NCBI GenBank assembly: GCA_011800155.1
Contig: CM022370.1
Coordinates: forward strand, 1,488,001-1,552,000
Length of the DNA: 64,000 nt
DNA from: Flammulina velutipes
Taxonomy: Eukaryota > Basidiomycota > Agaricomycetes > Agaricales > Physalacriaceae
Direction of reading: 5' to 3'
Shown here: positions 45,521 to 57,421 of the stretch, in pieces
How positions within the stretch are numbered: position 1 is the stretch's first letter
Layout: every line of letters begins with the position of its first letter
Notes under the pieces: model-generated
The model's database searches: none
Told to the model about the DNA's origin: nothing
What the model saw: the letters and a program-made list of their open reading frames with translations, nothing else
Position numbers and translations under genes: made by a program

Positions 45521-48500
45521 CTAAACTACACTACCGGAATCATTCGACATCGTCTTCGGGAATCGTTCAGGTGGATTGGAGAGGATCTTCCCGTACAATG
45601 GCCTTCTCGCGATCTTCCACACGTCACACCACAAGATGAAGGTGATTGTCATGGCAGCAATAACACCCCATTCCCATCCAATGGCATGCTGATAAAACAC
45701 GACTTCGTTCAGAGTAGGGACGTAGATCGCTGGCAAAAAGCATTAGACACAAATCGGGAATATCGTTTGAGATAGACTCACGGAGAACAGAGCTCGCGCA
45801 GGCGATGATAACGGACCAGAAGAGTACTTGATTCTCCCACAACGTCTTGTAAGATGGTACACCGGGTTCAAGACTGAACAGGGAGCGGTCGACTAAGAAG
45901 ATGTCAGTCCCAAGAAGTGAAATCCGAACACATATCTACTCACAGGACTTCAAGACCCAAGCGTACAACATGAACTCAGTGATAAGGGTGGCAAACACTG
46001 TACTGCGAGCGCGAGCGACCAGGGTACACTCCTCGGAGAATCCACGATTACATCTGGTAGCAAGATCTCCCTCTTGAACACCAGAGTACATGACAATCAC
46101 GAACTGAAATGACCTGTCAGCGAAATCGTATATGCGCAAACCGACAGATACTTACACTCATAAGACAGGTTGTACCGATACCTATGCCGTAGGCGAAGGT
46201 GTCGAGGATAAGTGACCAAGTAAACACACCGTCGCGAACAGAGTGAGGGGGCCTCTGCATCACGTCGCGGGGAGCCTTCTCCGTACCCAGACCAAGTGAC
46301 GGTGGTGTTCCTGTAATCTAGATGAGGGTAAATCATCGACTTCACAGCGATGAACAGGACAATGCATACCATGTTGACCCAGAGAACGGCCAAGGGACTA
46401 AGTGGAAACACGCTAGATCCATCACGATCCTTGAATCCAAGACCAGCGACGAGTAGTACAACGAGGGCAACGTTGGTACTGAGTAAATGCAAACTGAACC
46501 TCTGGATGTTCAAGAACAGGCGACGACCTTCAGCAACCGCAGATCGAATGGAATCGAAGTTGCTATAGGTTTGTTAGCAATTTGTCTCTGAAGTATTGTA
46601 CGAAGACTCACTCATCGGTCAACACAAGGTCAGAAGCGTCCTTCGCAACATCAGAACCAGCCAATCCCATGGCGATACCGACAGGCGCGAGCTTCAGAGC
46701 AGGAGAGTCGTTGACACCGTCTCCCGTCATTGCCATGTGGAGGTTACGACGCTTACCAGCCTTAATCATGCGGACCTTCGTTTCGGGAGCACAACGAGCG
46801 ATGACGAGAGGAAGCTCAGGAAGAGCGTCAATTTCGGCATCAGTCATCTTGTCGAATTGAGTAGCCTTCAGAGGTTTGAGAAAAACGGACAAAGGGAGGG
46901 ACGAAAGACACCGACCGTCATGACAGCACTAGCAGGAGCGTCTCTGCCAATGATCTCGACACTTTCAGCGATGGCCTTGGCAGTGGTAAGATGGTCACCA
47001 GTCAACCTATAGGGCATATGAGTACGTCTGACTCAAAGAACAATGGAAGTGATAGTTACATATGCACAACAATACCAGCTTGCTTGCAAGCACGAACAGC
47101 GGACAACGTTTCAGGACGAGGAGGATCGAAGATACCAGCCAAGCCAAGGAATGTAAAGTCCCGTTCGGCTTGCTCACGGGTTAGTCCAGAGACATCCTGA
47201 GGATTCATGATGCGCTGGGCAAGACCAATAACACGAAGACCTTGGCTAGCGAATTCCTCAGCCTTAGCCATGAGGGAGTGTCGAATCTCATCGGTCAAAG
47301 GCGCTTTGACGCCTGGGGCACTAACCGGCGAGGGAATATAGTAATTCGACCCATCGAGGACACGTTCAACCTGAAAAGCATTAGAGGCAACCGTGGAAAC
47401 GAAGCATCTTAACTTACAGCACCCTTGGTGAGACAGATGGACTGGCCAGGTTTATCATGATCCATGTAGATAGTAGACATCTTCTTCGACTCGCTGGAGA
47501 AGGGGAACTCGACTTGAGGCTGGAAGCGGAATCCACCGTTTTGGTCCTTTCCGTAAACACTCTCAATAACAACTCCCTTCTCGTCAGAGGAGTTGTCGTC
47601 AATGATTGTCACTGCTTCATCCTCATCTGGAGTCAAAGTAGGTCGGCCCATGCCGAGTTTGGTAGCGAAGACTTGGAGGGCAACTTCAGTCGGATCACCA
47701 GTGGACACCCAGCTTCCGGTGTCATTCTGCTGAATAGTGGCTACATTGCAGAGGGAGGCAACACGGATAGCTTGCGCGAGACCTTCGTGGATATTCTGTG
47801 TATCGACGGCGGGCCCATCATCATGGCCAACATGAACAGTTCCAACAGGTTCGATAGCATTGGACGCAGTCTGAGCACTAAGCTCGTAACCCTCTTCAGG
47901 TGATCCAACCAACCACAATTTGCGAACGGACATCTTGCCTAGATGAAGGTAAGAAATAGGCAATCATAACAAGCGAACGCACGTACCAAGAGTAAGGGTA
48001 CCAGTCTTGTCACTGCAGATATCGGTAACACCTCCCAAATTCTCGAGAGCATCGAGCTTCCGGACAATGACGTTCTGCTTGGCCATACGGCGAGTTCCAA
48101 GCGACATGGTCAGAGTCAAGACGACGATAAGAGACTCGGGGACAATGCCAACGGCAACTGCGATAGCCTACTCAAAGTTAGGAAATTACGACAAAGACGT
48201 AGATCATCACGTACATAGATAGTGACTTCTTCAGTAATTTGAAATTTAGCAACCGAAAACACGACAAGTGCAAGAATGATGGCGCATCCAAGGAGAACAT
48301 AGGCAAGTATTGTGAGTTTGCGCTGGAGAGGAGTACCGGTTCGAACACCGCTTAGTACGAGTATTTTCTCCTTGACGCGGGTAAAGAAAGGCAAATCAGG
48401 TTTCTCGTCCTTCATGTTCTTGCTATTCATCGCGTCGGCAATGCGACCAATTTGAGCGGACATGCCGGTAGCGATAACGATACCGGATCCACGGCCTTGG

Positions 48501-49474
48501 GTGACTATCGTTGAGGAATAACATAGGTTGACGCGATCCCCAAGAGGAAGGTCGGATTCTTTGAAGGTTTCGATAGTCTTTGCGACTAAGGAAGATATTG
48601 AGTGTGGACACAGCATAGCAGGAAGGAGAACTTACCAGGAACGGATTCACCTGTGAGTAGCTGTTCGGACACCTCGAGATTGGACACGAGGAAGAGGCGA
48701 AGCTAAGGATATATCATGTGAGCGGCAATCAGAGGTGGGTAACAGGGTACTCACATCAGCAGGGATAACGTCTCCAGCCTTAATCTGAACGACATCGCCG
48801 GGTACGACGTGCTTGGAGGGTACGATGACGGGCTGTCCATCACGGGTGACGACAGCGGTAGGCGAAGACAGTTGACGAAGAGAATCCATCGTCTTCTCAG
48901 CCTTGTACTCTTGAACGAATCCGATACTGTAGAGAGCGTAAGCCTAGAAGAGGGTGATAGCGAGGGACATACACTGTGTTGACGGTGATAACACCGGCAA
49001 TGACACCGCCTTCTATCCAGTCTTGAACACCAAAGCTGAGACCGAGGGCAGCGACGAGGACTAGGGTGAGGGCATTGGCTGGGGGACGTTGTTAGCATAT
49101 TGTGGCGTGAGAAAAAACGATGTCTTACCAAGCTGAGCCACCAAGAGGCGGATGATGGATATGCCCTCCTCGCCACCAATTGTGTTCTCGCCGTAGGTGA
49201 CAAGACGCTCTGCTGCGTCTGCCTTTGAAAGACCTTCGGTGGCGGAGGTGTGTAGCACGTCGAGAAGACGAGGAATGGAGAATGTATGCGCGCTAGACGC
49301 CACATTTGAGTTTGATACATCAGTCAACGACGAGGAGGTGCGGGTTATTTGAAGCGATTGGGAGTTGCGAAAATTCGGTATAGGAGGCTCGTCAGTTTCG
49401 CTGACTGGCTGCTGGTCATCTTTCTGGTCCACATTTGCTGTGGCATGCCGGGTGACGGATGAGGTACTTTCCAT
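45521..49474 (-). CDS. P-type ATPase, fungal type IID Na+/K+ exporter (ENA-like)
   Basis: Plasma- or endomembrane cation pump exporting Na+ (or K+) for salt and alkaline pH tolerance. Roughly 1,100 residues. Disordered N-terminus, then [113 protein letters not shown], the phosphorylation site [69 protein letters not shown] and [20 protein letters not shown], plus C-terminal helices ([22 protein letters not shown]). The [12 protein letters not shown] and [12 protein letters not shown] details point to ENA rather than SERCA/PMR1. About twelve introns; the stop is at 45521. Confidence 0.9.
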
Positions 49475-50438
49475 TCAAGTGGGAAAAGGCGAAGGACGAT
49501 TCAACAGCTTCCAAGGGTCCTTATATATCCTTTGATAGGGGTGGAGTAATATCAATTGGTCAGCATATCCATTCTATATACTTTGCGTATATCCACGGAA
49601 AGTACACTTCGCCGGCTCTTGAACTAGCTATGCAGCGTCTTGTTTCTCCCAAAGACACTGAGATGAGTAGCCAGACAGTATTCTGCCAAGATACGCCAAG
49701 TCACAGCCACCGACCCAACCTTATCTCGCCCTGATGGCATACCCTTGATATTCCTCCTCAAGTTTGCCTTGCAATTGCTTGGACACAAGATAGCACGCGA
49801 TAACTACAAGCTGCCGTCAAATAGCGCAATGCTATCTGCAAGTTCCGCGCACTACAGAACTCTGCTTTCAAGCCTCCGTCATCTAGAAATTCCTGACGCC
49901 ATCATATGACCTGCTATTACGAAAGCCACGCCCGGCCACCGTCTGCGCCACAGTGAACACCGCCTTGGTTATGACACCGATGAAAACAAATCAGTGACGA
50001 TATCGCTCCATTTCTAACATGGCGTTTGCCCATGGGAGACCAGCAACTTGCTGTAGAGTAGATCTGGATCGTACAAGCGATCTAGACATTCACCGGGTCA
50101 CCAAGAACTCTCACAAGTGGTGTAGGCTCGGAACTGGGATAGAGAACATCTGACGAGAGGGCTACAATAGTGGCAATACATAGTTGCATACGCGCAGCTC
50201 AGATGACCATTCTTCGATTTATAGATTAAATTTGGTGTGGCGTTTGCTGCAAGTCAATAGATTTACCTTTCCGCAGGCGCACAGTTGATAAACTTAGCCG
50301 TCGATCACCTGGGATGCAGATACTGAAGGATGTGATGCAATCTGGACGTACAACCTCTGGTGGGCTTCGAATGTGTTTTCAGTCTAAACCATTAATTATT
50401 AGGCAGCGTACATATCCTACATCCACGTCCGTCCAAGT
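49475..50438. other. Long upstream region of the ENA-type ATPase
   Basis: About 960 bp with the TATA box at its left end and no supported gene. It is the longest non-coding gap in this half of the window, which fits a regulated promoter. Confidence 0.45.
49521..49527 (-). promoter_or_regulatory. TATA box of the ENA-type ATPase
   Basis: The minus-strand TATATAA lies about 47 bp before the ATG at 49474, consistent with a stress-inducible gene. Confidence 0.45.
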
Positions 50439-51397
50439 CTACTTCCCCGGTGTCGCCGTCACACCAGTAAACACACTCAATAGTGCAAAGCATCCATACA
50501 GCAGTCCAATAGGATACGCAACCAAGAGACGTTGCTCAGACATGCGCAGAACCGCGACAAAGATGCCCGATGCAGAGTATGTACACCAGATGATGGAAAG
50601 TGTGGCGAGGATGTAACCGAAAAAGTCACTGTGCAAGTCTTTAGCACACAGCATCCACAGAGAGAAATAACCCACTCTAATGCCACCATAATGCTGATCG
50701 CGCCCACGCCAACCATTGGAAGCAAACAGTAGCCCAGCACTGACGCCGTCCGGTACGCATCAATGCCCTTCTCCGACATGAGGTTGAGCAAGGCATAGAG
50801 TGAGATGGATCCAAATAGCCCAACGCCATAGATATAACCAAAGTTTGGTTTTCCCGACTGCGCATATCACGTTAACACGACAAAACACAAAGCCATACTG
50901 CGCCACACACCAGTAAAAGAAAAGTTGCGAAACAGAAAACAAAGAGAATGGGGCCGGCGAGGTCAGCATCGTCCATGATGCGCTCGTCGATGGCGCTGAG
51001 CGGGTTGAGGACTGTCATGGATTTGGCGCGTATGTGCGAGAAATTTATGCCGAGCTCTGGACGATGGTGAGACGTGTCAACGTGTAGGATATTCAATACG
51101 CGTACCTTCCAGCAACGGCGGCTCGCCCTCTAATCCGCCCGTCCCAAACGCTGTCCACCATGGCCCCTGCACCTGGATGTTCCCGCCAAATGCTGCAGTT
51201 GGTGTTGCAGACATGGATCCCTGTGCTGCGCCGCTCATGCTGCCTTCGAGGCTTGGTCTTGAGTAAAAGCCATTTGCGTCTGCTGGAGAGTAGAACTGCA
51301 TATTTGGCTGCTGTGCTTGCTGCTGAGGTGGTGGTTGCGCATAGTAGGCATTTTGAGCAGACGGCGAGCCGTACGACGAGTCCTGCCACATAGACAT
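50439..51397 (-). CDS. YIP1: YIP1 family Golgi membrane protein (YIPF5-like)
   Basis: Golgi/ER multi-pass protein that binds Rab GTPases in vesicle transport. The Gln/Pro/Tyr-rich N-terminus ([19 protein letters not shown]) leads to [20 protein letters not shown], then [29 protein letters not shown], the YIP1 signature. Next are TMs: [75 protein letters not shown] and [17 protein letters not shown], ending TPGK. Four or five introns. Divergent from NSA2 with only 93 bp between ATGs. Confidence 0.9.
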
Positions 51398-51490
51398 AGG
51401 GAAGAGGTAACACGTTTATTTTTGGCATTATTTTTCGGTGCTACATAGGCAGGTGCTGAGTCAGCACTGATTTTATTTCTTCTCTCCATC
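51398..51490. promoter_or_regulatory. Compact bidirectional promoter YIP1 / NSA2
   Basis: Only 93 bp separate the two ATGs, so both leaders and core promoters must be very short or overlap. No TATA box was seen. Confidence 0.45.
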
Positions 51491-52521
51491 ATGGTAAGCC
51501 CGTCAGTTATCCAACTACACATAGTACTAACTCTTTTGTAGCCTCAGGTATGTTTCTTGCTCGCTGTCTCTGGCGACGCTGAAGCGTTATGTTCAGAACG
51601 AGTACATCGAGGAGTCCATTAGACGGCATGGAAGACGTTTAGATCACTTTGAACGCAGGTGCGTCTGCATTTCCCTCTCTTTCAACTGGATTGACACCCT
51701 TTCCTAGGCGCAAAAAGGAAGCCCGTGAAGCTCACAAATCCTCGGCATTTGCACAAAGAGCATTCGGTCTAAAAGCTAAACTCCTTCACGCCAAACGCCA
51801 CGCCGAAAAAGTCCAACTCAAAAAGACCCTCAAAGCGCACGACGAGCGCAACGTCAAGCAAGCCGATTCATCGACAGTACCCGATGGCGCTCTGCCCACC
51901 TATCTTTTGGATCGTGAGGGCCAGAAGGACGCGAAAGCTCTGTCAACGGCGATCAAGCAGAAGCGAAAGGACAAGGCTGCTAAATTCGCGGTGCCACTGC
52001 CTAGAGTGAGGGGTATTGCGGAGGATGAGATGTTCAAGGTGATGAAGACCGGAAAGAGCAAGAGCAAATCGTGGAAACGCATGGTCACGAAAGCAACTTT
52101 CGTTGGTGAGGGTTTCACGAGGAAGCCAGTCAAGATGGAGAGATTTATACGGCCTATGGCTTTGAGATACAAGAAGGCCAACGTCACACATCGTATGCTC
52201 CTTTTATTTTTCCTGTCGAAAAGGTGATACTCATTTGTTCTTTAGCTGATCTCAAAGCCACCTTTCAACTACAAATTCTTGGTGTCAAGAAGAACCCGCA
52301 GTCACCCATGTACACCCAGTTAGGTGTCATGACAAAAGGTACCGTTATCGAAGTCAATGTCTCTGAGCTCGGCATGGTCACCACTGGTGGAAAAGTTGTC
52401 TTTGGAAAGTACGCCCAGATCACCAACAACCCAGAAAACGACGGGTGTATAAATGCTGTTCTACGTGCGTATTTCCTCCCTGCTCGTATTCCAGCTTCTT
52501 ATATTGTTTATAGTGGTATAA
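51491..52521 (+). CDS. NSA2: Ribosome biogenesis protein NSA2
   Basis: Nucleolar 60S assembly factor acting in 27S pre-rRNA processing; it shares its C-terminal fold with S8e. The protein starts [20 protein letters not shown], encoded by ATG alone (51491-51493), a 6-nt micro-exon CCTCAG (51542-51547) and the exon from 51597. Then [134 protein letters not shown] and [20 protein letters not shown], ending AVLLV after a last intron. The MPQNEYIE start is nearly invariant in the family, which confirms both micro-exons. The stop is at 52519-52521. Confidence 0.95.
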
Positions 52522-52681
52522 TGCGCACGACCCTCACGACACTGTTTTCGACTGTATGATATGCACCTATATGTACTCTATATGCCGTTATTGGGCTCAT
52601 GTTGGTGGAAATGCTCTCAAATTGCCATCACAAAAGGGCTTTCTGGCGCCACGCTACTTTGAGTACAAGTTGTACTGTGCA

Positions 52682-53319
52682 TCACCGCCTCCCCTCGACC
52701 ATAATAATATGATATCCAAAGTTTGTCTTTACCAAAGACGACATAATTGGTTTATCCACCGTCGAGGGCGTCAGAGCGAACGCTGCATCCTGGAACGGAC
52801 CGACCTACCCAAATCTTGTTAGCCTCCGAAAACACTACCCAAACACATAAAAAGAAACCTACCATACTTCCCCTAGTCATCCAACCAAGACTTCCACCAG
52901 CTAATCGAGTAGTAATCAATTAGAAGCGCCACAGACACCAGAGGATACGTCTGAATCTCTTACCTTTAGCTTTATCCTCCGAATACTCCTGTGCCACCTT
53001 GTTGAACGATACACCTTCCTATGTAACACACGTTGTCGAACTCGTGTTCCCATTTCCTATGTGTTGACTAACCTGTATCTTCGCAAGCGCCTCTGTCGCC
53101 TTGGAATGCTTCTCGCAGAGAATGTGACGGACATTCACCGCCGTGGCGGCTTTCAGACCTTTGCCTCCCTGTCGGGAAAATGGTCGCTGTAGCCAGTCTA
53201 CAAGTTCTGATGAAATATCACGATACCTTGCCACCATTCCCCTTGTCATCGTCATCATCCGCCGTCGAGGCCTTGCCCTTTTTGTCGTTCTTACTTGGAG
53301 CAGCACCTTTCTTCGCCAT
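52682..53319 (-). CDS. Parvulin-type peptidyl-prolyl isomerase (PIN4/Par14-like)
   Basis: Small cis-trans prolyl isomerase, nuclear or nucleolar in relatives. ATG at 53319 gives a Lys/Asp/Gly-rich leader ([18 protein letters not shown]) ending in [11 protein letters not shown]. The parvulin domain follows: [77 protein letters not shown]. It is split by four introns (about 53227-53168, 53070-53017, 52966-52905 and 52844-52785). There is no WW domain, which sets it apart from ESS1/PIN1. TGA 52682-52684. Convergent with NSA2, 160 bp apart. Confidence 0.9.
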
Positions 53320-53678
53320 TTTTGAGTCAGGATCTCAAGAGATGTCCAAGGACGTAAAGGCACGAGGACAAGGAACCGTGCGAAGTTTTGTCAATGATTA
53401 TTATAGGATCTATAGTCAACAAATCGTCGATGTATGTAGATTTGTGACTTGCGCCTGTCGCCCTCGTGATGATTGATACAATGATATGATAAACACTAGG
53501 ATGAAACCGAGAGAAAAGAGATACACTACTGTATATGGTACAAGGAAGAAAAGGTGTTATAAAGGATATGGCCAGGCAGGAGGGTTTTTAAATTCACCAT
53601 GATGGGATCTTCCATGCACCTCCCACGTCCTGCAGAATCATTAGTATATCGGGAGTTTGCTATAGTCAAAGAGTCAGC
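53320..53678. other. Intergenic region
   Basis: About 360 bp, AT-rich, between the parvulin start and the transcription factor 3' end. A last short exon of the transcription factor may lie at about 53550-53632. Confidence 0.35.
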
Positions 53679-56600
53679 TTACCTATCCGCAGTATCCGAC
53701 CGCTCAGAGGTCGAACGCGCATCAGAAATACTATGGGAGGGGATATGGTGCGCATATGCATAGCCAGGTTTCATCTCGTCATCGTCCTCTGTAGGCATGG
53801 TGTGCAGACTGTTCATACTAAGACCGTGGCCGTATGTATTAGAGTCGATGTAAGAAGCTCTGTTTGAATATGTGGGAGATGGATCCGGTATTTGGTGATA
53901 CGATGCGCTGCGGGGAGTTCGTACAGCGGGTAGAGCCATAGCGCTATTCAGTTGTGAGGTAGAGAGATGGCGTGGTTCATGGTACTGATAGTACAGTGAG
54001 GATTGGTTGGGGTTGGGGTCATCGTCATATGCGGGAGAGTCCTCGTCCTCGGTGCGACAAAATGACTGCTCATAAGCGGATGTAAGAGGAGCGCTGGTAT
54101 GGCGGCTCGACGACGAAGAGTGTGTGGTCGTTCGTTGAGAAGGCTCGGTGGGATAGGGACTATGAGATGGAGGATACTGAAGAGGTGATGTAGGTGTAGA
54201 GTCCCATAGTAGTCCGTGTAACGGTACGTCTGGATCTGGGGGCGGTTTCACAAGGGGATGAGATAATGTAGGTTCAGGCATTGTTTGCTTGAGCTTTTCA
54301 CTAAAGGAAAAAATCTCTTGAGTGGAAATTGAATGGAGAGACAGACAAACGCACAATAGAGGCCGAATTGCTGCATATCGACAGGAAGCGCGTTCAAGTG
54401 CAGTGAGAAAGACCTCGACGTCCTCCAAGATGGGTGCTAGCGTACGAGATAGGTTGTCATCAGGCTTGTTGCCAAATTCGCACTGTGCCTTTTCCTTCAG
54501 TCTCAAAATCCAGGTGTGTACTAATAGGAGCCCAGCAGATACAGTGGAAGTTGCAAGGAGGCTTGGGGTGTTACATAGACCGCGTGCTAGTTGGTCCTCG
54601 ACGATACGAGCGTTGGACCGTGCAGCGTTGGTACAGATGGCGAGAGCCGGGAATGGGAACGTGGAGGGGCCGGACATCGGGGCTGGTATGAACGGCCTAT
54701 AAATGAGCATCTGCGTGAAGTAATACGTCGAATATAACGTTTCCGAAAGCTCGAGGAAAACGGTGTACGTTGGATTGGTAGAAGCGGGCCATTTAACTGA
54801 ATCTTGAATTCAGAGGGAGTGTGCGGGCAAGATAAAAAAAACATACATGCGTCAGGAATAGAGTTCACCCATTCAGTGAGCGCAGCATTGATCTGAGAAA
54901 TAATATCTTCTGGTTTTCCGAAGGGTCGTCCCATGAGCTTGGTGGGGTTGGTTGCGTACTTAAATTATGTGAGTTGGACGAAGGAAATGTACGAAAGCCA
55001 GCGTACTATCGTTCTGGTTGTGAATCCTATTATCTGTGTCAATTTTAACCAAAGGTTGAACGCAGTAATCCGGGAAGGGATTTCTGGAGGCTGACAGAAT
55101 GCTGGAGAAGAATCCTTCGACTCCCAATATTCATCATCCACTTCTAATGGTAGGTCGACATCGTAACTTGGGGGATTATGAGAATGGAAAAATGGTAAGA
55201 GGAGATAGTACAAACTCTTCCTCTCCAATACTACATGGTCTGCCTAATGCGGCGCTGGTCAATCGATCTAAGGCAAGAAATAGCCAGAAGACGCGTTTCC
55301 ACTGTTCTTCCACAATTGTGGGTTGCGCCTGATACAGTGCTTTCTTGTGAGCGCCGACGTCTTGCACCTTGCGGATCCCAGTATGAACGAAGTTCCACGC
55401 CACTGCTTCATTTTCTGACCACCTGAGAAACATGGCCATTAACTGTACGGCTCGTCAGTCGAAGGTACATAAACTGTTAGCTGGGATGGATTTTACCGCC
55501 ACTGCCTGCACCTCAAACAAAGTAGCAGGATAGAAAAGACTGCGACGAATTCTATGATCCTCTGACGAATGTAAGTTAGTTTCGACCTGGAAATCGAGAT
55601 TGTGCAAACCTATGGCTGCGTCAAAATAATCACGCCCTGCTTTACTCCAGTCGTAGACATCTCCATCCTCGTCCTTTGCTGAAGCCCTTGGAAGAACACG
55701 GGGGTCATCGGACCATGGACTTGCAACGGCAAAGAGAGACAGGACTAAACCGGTAAACCAGATATTCTTTTCGTGTAATTTGTCCTTCCATTGTCTTTCA
55801 AACGTTGGCTGGTGGAGGAGAGGGAGCTGAGAGTTGATATGGCGGAAATAAAGTGAAATCAATTGGTTGCATAGGTCAGGCGGGGGGAACACGGCAAGAG
55901 TTCGTTGAAACCCCTCAGCAGTTGCTATGTGAAGTCCTTCAGACTGTGATTCCCACTGTCGAGCGATTAGATTGATGTCGAACTTCAATAGAAAGACATA
56001 CTCTAGGTGGTTTCCAAAATTCGAGTCTCCGTAAAGAGTCGATCCCCGGGGACGGTGAAGGGGAGGTATTACTACGAGTGCTATAGCTGGCATCGGTCAG
56101 GAGTAGGTGTTTGCATTTTCGGGTGACATTTAACAGTCCCAGGGATGTGCTTGTTCCATACCATCGATTGTGGCTGTTTTCCTGTGTGGGCGCAGCCTCG
56201 GACTTTTGAAGGCTGTAGGTATGTCCTCCTTCAACTTCTTCGACCAAATCGTCATCATTGTCTGACTGTGATTCCATAGAGCTATAACCATCGTCATCGG
56301 ACGAGGATCGACGACTCCTATGAGCCTTGGCATTGAGGAGAAGATGTGTCGAAAATCCGGGAGGTGCGTCGGAAGGGAAAAGCTCTCCGGATGAAGTCTT
56401 TCTGGTGCGCGAGGATGAAGGCTTCCTGTGCGATGATTCTCCTTGCGGCTCACTTTCTTGTGGATCGTACGAAGCATTTTTCCACGAGTCTATGACGACC
56501 GGGGGGCCAAGCTCCTCAGTGAAGTCTGACTCGGGCCACAACTATAACAGAGGGCTGAGTAAGCGAGCAAGTAGCAGAACGCGCTCGTACCCTCTTGAAC

Positions 56601-57005
56601 AAGCTCTCTGTTTTCTCAAGGCGTTCCTCGAGTCCGTTTATGTATCTACATGGTATGAGTTTACGGATGACAGAGATGCAAGAGGCCACATACGCTTTAG
56701 GCGGTCCTCGAGGCTTCGATGTTTCACTGGGGGAGTTGAAGATTTGGATGGGGACATGTGTTGACGACTTACAGGTAGGTACATTCCTTGCGGGATTGTA
56801 GACAGCTTGTGCATACATTTCCGCGCATCTTGGGACCGTCACATTTTGTCTTCCTCCGACGGCATGCATCACAGGCGCGGTCTATCTTGCGCTTCTTGTT
56901 CGTGTATTTGTCGTTAGATTGGGGAGGAAGAGAAGATGAACTCGTTTCGGGAACGAGATGCGAGCCACTAGCGGTTGATGAAGTCTGAGAGAACGGATTA
57001 AGCAT
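53679..57005 (-). CDS. Zn(II)2Cys6 transcription factor with fungal-specific TF domain
   Basis: Nuclear regulator. ATG at 57005 gives MLNPFSQTSSTASG, a basic segment KKRKIDRACDACRRRKTKCD and CTSCLQSRKECTYL, a complete six-Cys binuclear zinc cluster. A coiled-coil linker YINGLEERLEKTESLFKR follows, then a Ser/Asp-rich section with SRRSSSDDDGYSSMESQSD. The middle homology region has DLCNQLISLYFRHINSQLPL, LHQPTFERQW and FTGLVLSLFAVASPWSDD, later EEQWKRVFWLFLALDRLTSA and ALGRPCSIGEEEFDVDLPLE. The Ser/Pro/Tyr-rich C-terminus ends SERSDTADR at 53679, or continues past a GTAAGC donor. About eight introns. It lies just downstream of the NRPS on the same strand; a regulatory link is only a guess. Confidence 0.88.
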
Positions 57006-57421
57006 AGGTTGAAGGAGCGGTCCAAGACGCGTTTTTGAGTGAGATACGCCCAGCGGTACCGAAGCGAGAAACGAGGATGGTGGTGGTAAGAGGAAGAGGA
57101 GGCGACAGGTTTGTTGCTGACCACGAAGATCAGGTCCGTTCTAAGACGGCTTTGATTGCTTGTGTTTTCCGTAAATGAACGTAGATGGGCTGAGTCATCA
57201 CAGATAAAGCGCTCGGTTGTCCGCTCAAGCTTCATGTAAATGCCGCAGACTTACAGCCAATACGATGACCAGCAGCACACGTACTAGGTACCCAACCATT
57301 GCATAAAGGAGGGTCTCATCGTTACAATACGACGCGGACACCACATGTCCACTTGATCGATTGCTACCTGTTTCTGGAACACCCATAGTCAATCAGACAC
57401 CCTACCGAATATACGCTACTG
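57006..57421. other. Intergenic region between NRPS and transcription factor
   Basis: About 415 bp from the NRPS stop to the transcription factor start. It holds the TF promoter and shows no other feature to me. Confidence 0.4.

Noticed and set aside
53019..53363. Arg-rich minus-strand ORF MPLRPWTSLEIL
   Set aside because: It is a shadow of the parvulin first exon in another frame; the spliced reading gives a complete PIN4-type domain.
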